DNA of 8,492 nt from an uncultured Eubacterium sp. (GTDB lineage: Bacteria > Bacillota_A > Clostridia > Lachnospirales > Lachnospiraceae), in NCBI GenBank assembly GCA_948759685.1, contig CAQBGY010000130.1, positions 1 to 8,492 of the forward strand, given 5' to 3'. The notes below the pieces were generated by a model. The model was not told where the DNA came from. It was given only the letters and a program-made list of their open reading frames with translations, and searched no databases. A program made the translations under genes and the position numbers. Shown piece after piece: positions 1 to 6,508 of this stretch. Numbering within the stretch: the stretch's first letter is position 1; each line of letters opens with the position of its first letter.

Positions 1-55
1 GAATACCGTCCTAACTTGAATCTACTTTGAATTGAATATGTTTTTTATGTGGAGA

Positions 56-71
56 AACGCAAATTTGCGTT
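56..71. repeat. 16-bp perfect palindrome downstream of the kinase gene
   Basis: The sequence AACGCAAATTTGCGTT equals its own reverse complement. It lies between the kinase stop and the window edge, next to a terminator-like hairpin. It could be an operator for a dimeric regulator of a gene beyond the window, or chance in AT-rich DNA. Confidence 0.45.
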
Positions 72-72
72 A

Positions 73-105
73 GAAAAGGCGGCAAGCCAACTGCTCGCCG
101 CTTTT
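73..105 (-). terminator. probable terminator after the sensor kinase gene
   Basis: The segment can fold: GCGGC (79-83) pairs with GCCGC (97-101), flanked by AAAA and TTTT. On the minus-strand RNA an alternative GGCGAG/CTTGCC stem with one G:U pair also forms, followed by CCTTTTC. It sits 13 nt downstream of the kinase stop, as expected for the end of that operon. The U-run is short, so it may be weak or bidirectional. Confidence 0.45.
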
Positions 106-117
106 GAAATATAAGTG

Positions 118-1521
118 CTAAAACTGTACAGAAACGATAACACCTTGAACAGTATTAGCAATTTCAATTTTTGCACCATGCAAATCAAGCATCGTTTTTA
201 CAATATATAAGCCTAATCCTGTGCCGCCTGTTTGCCTGTTTCTTGACTGGTCTACCCTGTAAAATGGTTCAAACAATTTGGAAATAGCTTCGTCGGGAAT
301 ATGTGCGCCTGTATTCTCAATATTAAGGGTGTTTATTTCAGTTTCTTTCCATAACTTTATCAATACTTGATTTCTGTCTCCCGAATATGCCGCTGTATTT
401 CCTAAAAGATTATCCAGTGCTTTTTGAAACGGCTGCATATCGCCTAAAATATAAACCTCCGAGGATATGGATTGTTCAACTGTCAAATTCTTTTGCATGA
501 ATAAATCTTCAAACGCTGTAATACGGTCAATTATGAGATTGCTAAGATTAAGATTGCTTTTTTTGCACGTATAACCCGAAGTATCTAATCGGGATATTGT
601 TAAAAGCTCTTGTAGCATTTTTCCTAAAGTGTCCATAATTTCCAAAGACTGTGCAAGATATGTTTCTCGGTCTTTATAGCGTCCTACTTGATAGAGCATA
701 CCTTGAAGCTGTCCTTTGATAATAGTAATAGGTGTTTTTAATTCATGGGAAGCTGCTGCAAAAAATTCTACCCGTTACTTTTCAAGCCGTCTTTCCATGT
801 CAATATCAGCTTGCAACTTTTGGTTCACTTCCTGCAATTCTGAAAGAGTTGTTTCCAATTTCTAAGAGAGTGTATTTAGGCTGTCAGATAACACGCCTAT
901 TTCATCAGTACGCTCGGCAGAGCAAAAACCTCTAAAATCCATATCTGCCATTTGCTTTGAGAGTTTACTCACTTTCTTAATGGGTGCAATCATATACCAT
1001 GAATAGAAGAAAGCTAAAATGATTGAGCCTAATAATATAACAATACAAAGCACTGAAAACGTTCTTCGTATAGCTTCCTCTGTCTGTGTAAGTTTTGCGG
1101 TATTCCTTGTCAATAATAAAGTATAAAGTGAATTGCTATCGGTAAATGAAGCGATGTAGGTTTTGGTTTTTTCAACTTTATCATAATCAGTAATCTGCTC
1201 ACCGACAAGTTGGTTAATATCATGTAAACTCACTTCCTGTCCGTCAGACTGAAAGAAGTGCAGTTCAAATTCATTGTCATATAGTTCGCCCATCAATTCA
1301 GACATAGATTCAAGCCAAATATAAGCATTTTCTTTTTCAACCCTTGATAAGTCATCTGGCAAAAAGCTAAATTCCAAACCGGCATCTTATATGTCATATT
1401 GATAGTTTTTGGTGGCTGCTTGTAAAATGAAACGATATGTTGTAAAGCAACACACCGCTATCAACAACGATGTCAGCAAAAAAACTTTAACATATAACCA
1501 GCTTTTAATCTTCCTTATCAA
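118..1521 (-). pseudogene. VanS-like sensor histidine kinase, three in-frame stops
   Basis: Membrane sensor kinase that would phosphorylate the regulator encoded just upstream. One continuous frame of 468 codons runs from a TTG (1521-1519, 17 nt inside the regulator's 3' end, SD-like GAGGGGTGG upstream) to the stop at 118. It encodes TM1 (about residues 10-30), an extracellular sensor region, TM2 (about 154-176), a HAMP linker, the H-box FFAAASHELKTPI (His at codon 259, bases 745-747), the N-box DNLLGN (Asn about 371), G1 ENTG (about 402) and G2 GGTGLGL (about 432). The frame is interrupted by TAA at codon 45 (1389-1387), TAG at codon 220 (864-862) and TAA at codon 249 (777-775). There is no frameshift, and the motifs on both sides of each stop are well conserved, which suggests recent inactivation or sequence error. 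The peptides after each stop lack the full kinase architecture. VanS-like is a family resemblance; the ligand is unknown. Confidence 0.88.
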
Positions 1522-2152
1522 TTCTATATCCCACCCCTCTAATCGTTTCTATGTAGTCAGCAGCACCAAGTTTTTTCCTCGAATTCTTTATGTGTGTATC
1601 AACAATACGTTCTTCTCCGAAAAACTCATACTTCCATAAGGTTTGTAACAGGTTTTGCCGTGTTAAAATTCTGCCTTTATGTATCAGCAGTTCCCGTAGT
1701 ATTTCAAACTCGTGGGGCGTTAAATCAATGTTTTCTTCTTTTGCATAAACCTTGTACCCATCTAAATCCAGTTTTAAATCCTTATAGTTCATAGTCTGAG
1801 GAATATCATTCTGCTTTGATGAACGGCGTAAAACAGCGGCAATTTTCCGCAACAATACAGGCATAGAGAAAGGCTTTGTGATATAATCATCAGCTTGTAA
1901 GTCCAGCCCCTTAAGTTGATTTTCTTCGTCATCCAATGCCGTGATCATGATAATGGGTACATCTGATTTTTGACGGATAACCTCACAAACGCCGTACCCA
2001 TCTATTTTGGGGAGCATAATATCAAGCAGTATCAAATCAAAGGTCTGTTCGGAATATCTTGCAAGGGCTTCCACCCCATCAGCCGCCAATACAACACTAT
2101 ATCCGGCTTCCTGTATGGATAAATCGTCCTCTACAATTAAAATTTTTTGCAT
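1505..2152 (-). CDS. OmpR/PhoB-family response regulator with a shortened receiver
   Basis: DNA-binding response regulator, partner of the kinase whose start overlaps its 3' end. The start is the ATG at 2152-2150, preceded by a strong GGAGGTGG; the frame is open further upstream to 2305, but MQKILIVEDD is the family N-terminus. It has 215 residues. The receiver domain shows the acidic pair D9-D10, phospho-acceptor D44 (LLDIMLPK), T71 and K93 (TKPF). The C-terminal winged helix (about 120-212) ends with the typical ETIRGVGYRI. Oddity: only eight residues (LSIQEAGY) separate the DD pair from the end of the GY motif, whereas family members usually have about 16. Most of helix alpha-1 is therefore missing, consistent with a 24-nt in-frame deletion. 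The receiver probably folds or dimerises poorly, although the DNA-binding domain is complete. Confidence 0.9.
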   Translation of the reverse strand: MQKILIVEDDLSIQEAGYSVVLAADGVEALARYSEQTFDLILLDIMLPKIDGYGVCEVIRQKSDVPIIMITALDDEENQLKGLDLQADDYITKPFSMPVLLRKIAAVLRRSSKQNDIPQTMNYKDLKLDLDGYKVYAKEENIDLTPHEFEILRELLIHKGRILTRQNLLQTLWKYEFFGEERIVDTHIKNSRKKLGAADYIETIRGVGYRIDKED

Positions 2153-2173
2153 AGAGCCACCTCCTGATATGGA

Positions 2174-2182
2174 ATCATAGCA
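2174..2182 (-). promoter_or_regulatory. possible extended -10 promoter for the two-component operon
   Basis: On the minus strand TGCTATGAT reads as an extended -10 element (TG-C-TATGAT). It lies about 22 nt upstream of the regulator's ATG and just upstream of the ribosome site at 2157-2164. No convincing -35 box lies 16-18 nt further up. It would give a very short leader. Confidence 0.3.
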
Positions 2183-2363
2183 TACTTTTTTGAATCTATT
2201 ACGGAGATTTTCAAATTTTTCATTTTTTTGCATCTTCTGAAACCATCTACATATTACCCGATTTCTCAATACATCACTGCCTGTTTTCTTCAGCTTCATT
2301 GTCATGAATTATATGAGAACAGCCTGGTAATAGCAAGTATAAATTTGCAGATTTAATATTTTT

Positions 2364-2388
2364 CAATCCGATATTTAATCACGGATTG
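2364..2388. repeat. 7-bp inverted repeat in the intergenic region
   Basis: CAATCCG (2364-2370) and CGGATTG (2382-2388) are exact reverse complements separated by 11 nt. No U-run follows on either strand, so it is not a standard terminator. It may be an operator or an RNA hairpin. Confidence 0.35.
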
Positions 2389-2393
2389 ACCAG

Positions 2394-2506
2394 CAACATA
2401 CAATACACACCATATAACAAAATTATCCACTCAACCTGCCCTTAACAATCCTATCTCCACAACATACCCTATACCTAACCTGTCAACTCAACTATCCCAC
2501 CAAAAA
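2394..2506. other. 113-nt tract almost devoid of G on the plus strand
   Basis: I count 2 G and 41 C in 113 bases, so the minus strand is G/T-rich and nearly C-free. Flanking DNA does not show this skew. There is no coding frame or tandem repeat in it. A minus-strand transcript here would be unable to form many G:C pairs. Confidence 0.6.
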
Positions 2507-2540
2507 GGCAGTGGATATGTTTCCACACAATACAACAGAC

Positions 2541-2590
2541 AAAAAATCCGAGAGTCAGAACAATTTTTTTAAATTGTCCAAGCTCTCGGA
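2541..2590 (-). terminator. Rho-independent terminator after the rlmD 3' remnant
   Basis: TCCGAGAG (2547-2554) pairs with CTCTCGGA (2583-2590), with a second inner stem ACAATTT/AAATTGT. Read on the minus strand the hairpin is followed by six U (A-run 2541-2546). It lies about 30 nt after the stop at 2622 and is probably the native terminator of the original rlmD gene. Confidence 0.85.
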
Positions 2591-2621
2591 AATCCCTTGT
2601 TTTCTGCACCTTTCCGCTGTT

Positions 2622-2660
2622 CTATTTCTCCACCTGTGACATCAACACGACACATTCAAC
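2622..2660 (-). other. rlmD: remnant of a native rlmD 3' end (att-like side)
   Basis: The last codons before the stop at 2622 read [13 protein letters not shown]. This matches the usual C-terminus of RlmD/RumA proteins (HVE general-base motif, then a hydrophobic strand ending VEK) and not ParA. Bases 2634-2660 match 8023-8049, which encode the [10 protein letters not shown] segment of the rlmD copy at the right, at 19 of 27 positions in codon register. I read this as the displaced native rlmD tail left on the far side of an inserted element. Confidence 0.6.
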
Positions 2661-2861
2661 ATAGGACATAATTGTTGCAAGTGTAACCCCAATCCTGTCT
2701 GGTTCTGTATACCCGGGGCTTGCTGTCAGGCTTCCCTGTGCGTCCGCATCAATTAACAGCACCCTTTTCCCCTGCCTTGCCAGCCCTGTGCCTAAATTCC
2801 CTGCGGTTGTGGTCTTTGCCACACCGCCTTTCTGGTTTGTTATTACTATTACTTTACACAT
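2622..2861 (-). pseudogene. truncated ParA/Soj-type ATPase fused to an rlmD tail
   Basis: The N-terminal quarter of a ParA-family partition ATPase, which would normally segregate a plasmid or integrative element together with ParB. Residues 1-65 contain the deviant Walker [10 protein letters not shown] (about 11-19) and the Walker A' region [12 protein letters not shown] (about 35-46). After TLATIM (codon 65, base 2667) the ParA similarity stops and the frame continues into [14 protein letters not shown], which is RlmD-like. Family members have about 250-270 residues, so Walker B and the DNA-binding surface are missing and the product cannot be functional. The start overlaps the stop of the upstream DUF3970-like gene by 8 nt (ATG inside CATGTGTAA), the tight coupling seen in integrative-element modules. 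Its GC content is clearly higher than that of the cargo genes to the right. Confidence 0.82.
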
Positions 2862-3060
2862 GGTAGTTCCTCTTTTCTTTCTGCTGTTTTCCTCTGATAT
2901 TGTTCTTCTCTACTTCCACATACGCCCAGTAAAATTTATTTGCCCCCTTATTTGGAAATAAACCTGAAAATTCTTTAACTTCCAGTTTAGGATTTTTCTG
3001 TAAAATCTTCCTGAACCACTTAATACTGTTCTTAGTCCCCATCAGCCTGATTTTTAACAT
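2854..3060 (-). CDS. DUF3970-like small protein of an integrative-element module
   Basis: A 68-aa protein of unknown function. The chosen start is the ATG at 3060-3058, preceded by AAGGAAAGG at about 3064-3072. The frame is open further up to 3279, but only from [10 protein letters not shown] does it resemble DUF3970-type proteins. The pattern is a short strand, then IKWFRKIL, a variable loop, and [20 protein letters not shown]. The C-terminus is lysine/arginine rich. It overlaps parA by 8 nt and follows the DUF6075-like pseudogene. I recall this order from clostridial conjugative elements but cannot verify it here. It appears intact, one of few intact genes in the element. Confidence 0.7.
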   Translation of the reverse strand: MLKIRLMGTKNSIKWFRKILQKNPKLEVKEFSGLFPNKGANKFYWAYVEVEKNNIRGKQQKEKRNYHV

Positions 3061-3539
3061 TAACCTTTCCTTCCCGGCATGGCATACAGTTTTTGTTATA
3101 TACTGCATACTCTGGATAACGTATCTGCACTGCCTGCCAATAAATATAAGTCCAGTTTCATTGGACTTGCGTATATACAGCAGGACAAATCCTCCATTGT
3201 ATATTTCTGCATTCATAAATCTGCCCTTTTTTATACCTGTAACCAAAAACACCTGGTGTCCCATTACAGTAGAGGTCAAATGCCATGCGCACCACTTTCA
3301 TGCTCCTACTGGTCTGCCAGCTTTCATGCAGGCATCCTGTCTTAAAACCATAAATATTATAAATATTCTTTCTGGTATCATCACAAATACCAGGACAGTA
3401 ACATAGTGCCTTATGGTACAACATCCTGGCATCTTGTTTCTTCCAGTTTCCCATAGTAGAATTTCCCATATGCACTGCTGGTAAAAGCAATATCTTCCTT
3501 TTGTATTTTTTCTGCTCCTGGCGCTGTAATATTGTCCAT
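3032..3539 (-). pseudogene. DUF6075-like integrative-element gene, multiple frameshifts
   Basis: Start at the ATG 3539-3537 with GGGGAGG at about 3548-3554. The first frame gives MDNITAPGAEKIQKEDIAF... and ends at a TAA just after RCQDVVP. One extra base near 3420 shifts the frame to YHKALCYCPGICDDTRKNI, GWQTS-like HESWQTSRSMKVVRMAFDLY and CNGTP. A second shift near 3200 is needed to reach KYTMEDLSCCIYASP, and a third near 3150 to reach YWQAVQIRYPEY. These blocks, in this order, resemble DUF6075-type proteins of clostridial mobile elements (from memory, not a search). A 4-residue gap after FKTGC is also possible. The 3' boundary is uncertain: the last frame closes at 3032, inside the next gene. 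No complete product can be made. Function unknown. Confidence 0.65.
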
Positions 3540-3596
3540 AAACTGGACCTCCCCAAAATAATTAATAAAAACATTCCATAATTGAACGTTTTAATA

Positions 3597-3636
3597 TATA
3601 AAAAAACAGGGATACTTTATTTAAAATATCCCTGTT
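3597..3636 (-). terminator. Rho-independent terminator
   Basis: AACAGGGATA (3605-3614) and TATCCCTGTT (3627-3636) form a perfect 10-bp stem. Read on the minus strand it is followed by a run of U (A-run 3600-3606). It ends transcription coming from the cargo genes or the small ORF at 3663-3737 before the DUF6075-like gene begins. Confidence 0.85.
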
Positions 3637-3662
3637 ATCTGCCAGTTAATTATAACTGTATA

Positions 3663-3737
3663 TTATTCACTTTCATTTTCAAAATTTTTTGTGTTCCCAC
3701 AACCGAGGTCTAACGCAACTACTACAGTTATCTTCAT
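3663..3737 (-). CDS. possible 24-aa small protein between cargo and terminator
   Basis: The ORF reads MKITVVVALDLGCGNTK followed by NFENESE and a TAA. An AAAAAGG stands about 8-9 nt before the ATG, and a strong terminator follows 27 nt after the stop, giving a compact gene-like unit. The N-terminal half is a hydrophobic strand and the C-terminus is acidic. A DLGxGNTK run recalls the first strand of ParM-like actins, but 24 residues cannot form that fold, so this may equally be a remnant or chance. No promoter is evident. Bases 3738-3893 upstream contain nothing else I can support. Confidence 0.33.
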   Translation of the reverse strand: MKITVVVALDLGCGNTKNFENESE

Positions 3738-3893
3738 CACAAATCCTTTTTCTCTGTGGTTTTTGCCCACACTGTTGAAACTAAAAAACTGTACAAAGTA
3801 CGTAAATTCAAGGATTTCTAAGTATATTTCCTTTGTATCAACACCACAGTTTTAACGGTATTACCCCTTTCCCACAAAACTTTCTATTGATGA

Positions 3894-5001
3894 CTAGGCT
3901 TCCCTAAGTTCACTTCTATTGACTGATGCCTGATTTTCAAGCAAGATTTTGTTTATATTGGTTCTTATTTCCACTAATGTATCTTCAAGTATACAATTCA
4001 AGTTCTTAAAATTTGTGCTATTAAATTCATACTTTTCCCCATTTACTTTTCCAAGTGACCTATAATATCTATTTGTTCCACCACATCACAATATCCACTA
4101 AATTCAATAAGTTTTGTCATGTCCCAATCAAATTTTTTATAAAAAAGATGTGTAAATGCTGTTTTAAACATCGTTTCTTGCATACGAGGAACATCTATAA
4201 AATTTCCACCTATAATCATTAAATAATTAAATGTCACTCCACATCTTATATATGGCACCATTTTGTACTGTACTGCATACAGTAAAATCTGTAACGATTG
4301 TGAAATAAAACCCAAAATTGAATATAAAAATTTATGACATTCTCGCATATCTTCAAATGGATTATTTATCTCCTTCAAATATGTTTCAAATCTAATTATA
4401 ATATCCTCTTTTCTATCTTCCCCTTCTAAAAAAACAATCTGTTCTTGTATGCTCTCTTTCAGCATAGAGATCAATTCAGATAATGATTTAATTGCCAATA
4501 TTTCCTTTATTGACAACTCCTCTTTAAACATACCAACTAGCACCTTCTCAGAGACTTCTTTTACCAATCCATCTTCCATTCTATTTATTAATGTAACGGG
4601 AAGCAAAAAACTTTTCCAAAGCACTCTTCTAATATTTTCAGATTATCTTCAAATGCTAATATAATCTGCTTTTTCATCATTCTATAAAAACTATCATTTA
4701 AATTCAACTTAATTGCTTCTGCATATTTTGCTAATGGATCATCTACAATATGTACTTTTCCTAAAGGAACAAATGAATAATGCTCCCCTCCTTCTATATC
4801 CAAATATGTAGCTCCAGTAAATAAATACACATCAAAATCTTCCGAAATATTTTCCATAATTAATTCTACTACATTTCTCTTAGAATACCAAAAAAGACTT
4901 ATTTCATCTATTACATAAACAAATTCATCCTTATCTTTTTCATCATACAATTCTTCCAACAACTGCTTGTATTATTCTTGTATTTCGAACAATTCTCGCA
5001 T
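3894..5001 (-). pseudogene. unrecognised about 369-aa cargo protein, broken by one stop and two frameshifts
   Basis: I do not recognise the family. Joining three frames gives one protein. It starts at the ATG 5001-4999 (MRELFEIQE), has an in-frame TAA at codon 10 (4974-4972), continues YKQLLEELYDEKDKDEFVY, then shifts by -1 near 4605-4615, where restoring one base in the T6 run (4605-4610) gives GKVFLLPVTLINRMEDG. A second -1 shift lies near 4055-4070, after EQIDI; the other frame continues LGKVNGEKYEF and ends LREA at the TAG 3896-3894. With two bases restored the length is exactly 370 codons. The protein looks largely helical, with acidic loops and no signal peptide. It starts 10 nt after the DUF5677-like gene, so the two were probably co-transcribed and work together. 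Very AT-rich. The TAG at the end could itself be a lesion, since the frame runs nine more codons before a TAA. Confidence 0.62.
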
Positions 5002-5011
5002 CAGATAATTA

Positions 5012-6460
5012 TTATTCAAACTTTTGCACCTCTTCCATCAATTCTTTAGGAATAGAAATATACCCATAAATAATTCGTAATATTTTATTCATTTTTCTAA
5101 CACAATCTTTCCATACCGAAGGTAACTTTTGTTGTCCTGCATAATCTGGAATACAATGATATTGATGTGCTGGCGAACCACATTTTAACAAAGCGCTCTC
5201 CCGAACGGCACCCCAAAGACCATGTTCAAACGAAGAATCATAATCGTAAAACAATTTATATAATTCTTCCTCATCAACCTCCTTGACTTTAACTCTAATA
5301 GCCTGTTTATCAAAATAGGATGTGTCCATATTAATATACTCTTCATCCATATATTCGTTAACAAGCAATTCAAGATATTCATAATTAACATGTCCATCTT
5401 TGTAAGAACATGGAGTGCTTCTTTCCCTTGTCATAATCAATTTATATAATCCAATTCCATAATACTGATACTCATTCCATATATTTTGATGTTCTTTTTC
5501 ATAGAGTATCAAATATTTGAGCATTATATAATCTTCTATTATGTTTCTTATAATTCCTCTGCTTGAAATTTCATTATATAAATCATGTTCCACTAACTCC
5601 TTAATCCTTTTATATGTATATGTTGATATTCCTAAAATAACCAAATATTTCTCATTTAAAGGTGCAGTAGAAATAAATATTCTTGTCAAATACTCAAATA
5701 TTTCCTGCAAAAAATTCAAATAATTTTCAGGATGTTCCGCCAAATTCTCATACTTAATATAAAAATTCTCACACTAACTCATTTCGCTTATTCCCTCCCA
5801 AAACATTTCCAAATTTCTCTTATCTACATTTCCCATATCTAATGTGCTCATTTCCATACTTTGAATAGTATGGCGTACCAATCTCATTTTTTCATCTTCA
5901 TGTTCTATGTGCGGATATTCACAAATAATTTCTAATATATGTGACGGAACATGCAATCTTTCTTGTAGTAAAACAAAGTAAAGCACTACAAATCTAATAT
6001 CTGTTGCCAAAAAAGAATGTCCATCAAATACTTTTCTCAGTACATCACATATTCTATTTATCTTATTATCGTAATCTTAATTATCATAGAAAATCTTATT
6101 AAATATTTTATATCATCGATATGTATAAATAATTGTCAGTGGCACTAAAACTTTCTCTTTAATCTCTCCTTTTACAAAATCCCAAAATTGTTCTTGTATT
6201 ATATCTTCCATGAATAAGATATTTGAAATTGTTGGTACATTAATTGTCGGATTTAACTCATTAAGTTTAGTTATCATCTTATAACATTTTTCCAACCCTT
6301 TTTTTCTTCCATATGCCTCAAAAACAAACCCAATCCAAACATATTCTGGTAAACGCTCAAGTGCCCAATTACGCATTACACCAATATTACCCAACATGTC
6401 ATTCCATGAAGTTATAAACTTTCCTTTTTTAAATTTATGTTTTTCCAATTTACTATGCAT
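5012..6460 (-). pseudogene. DUF5677-like protein, three in-frame stops
   Basis: A single frame of 483 codons from the second ATG (MHSKLEKHKF, with GAGGA six nt upstream; another ATG lies two codons earlier) to the TAA at 5014-5012. It is interrupted by TGA at 6115-6113, TAA at 6079-6077 and TAG at 5776-5774, with no frameshift. The first third contains SWNDMLGNIGVMRNWALERL and a VWIGFVFEAYGRK block. The last half has IRNIIEDYIMLKYLI, YQYYGIGLYKL, YDYDSSFEHGLWGAVRES and HQYHCIPD. The Arg/Glu helix plus SxxEHG resembles DUF5677-type proteins, and I suspect a HEPN-like helical fold; both are from memory. Function unknown. It stands 42 nt after the KilA-N gene and 10 nt before the 369-aa gene, in a probable operon. 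The long conserved-looking stretches between stops suggest recent loss or sequence error. Very AT-rich. Confidence 0.68.
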
Positions 6461-6508
6461 TGTCATTCCTCAAATTGTATTCAAATACTATATTCCTATT
6501 AATTCACT

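Larger units (their letters stand above)
2153..2540. other. intergenic region between the two-component system and the rlmD terminator
   Basis: About 390 bases with no convincing gene. The regulator frame stays open to 2305 on the minus strand, but that stretch precedes the ribosome site and resembles no family I know. The region holds a possible extended -10, an inverted repeat at 2364-2388 and a strongly G-depleted tract at 2394-2506, described separately. Confidence 0.6.

Noticed and set aside
732..1794. Open frames on the plus strand opposite the kinase and regulator (732-935, 1409-1639, 1594-1794)
   Set aside because: They lie antisense to well-recognised kinase and regulator domains, have no ribosome site and show no family-like protein sequence.
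2153..2305. N-terminal extension of the response regulator up to an ATG at 2305
   Set aside because: The family N-terminus MQKILIVEDD follows directly after a strong GGAGGTGG site. The upstream 51 codons include that site and resemble no receiver.
3079..3406. Plus-strand frames opposite the DUF6075-like pseudogene
   Set aside because: They are shadows of a region whose minus-strand blocks resemble a known family, and they lack ribosome sites.
4900..4930. Walker B-like VYVIDEIS in the 369-aa protein, suggesting an ATPase
   Set aside because: No Walker A motif or other ATPase signature is present in any of the joined frames.
775..6115. Stop-codon reassignment or programmed readthrough in the kinase and DUF5677-like genes
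   Set aside because: TAA, TAG and TGA all occur as interruptions while also serving as ordinary ends of intact neighbours, so no single recoding explains them.
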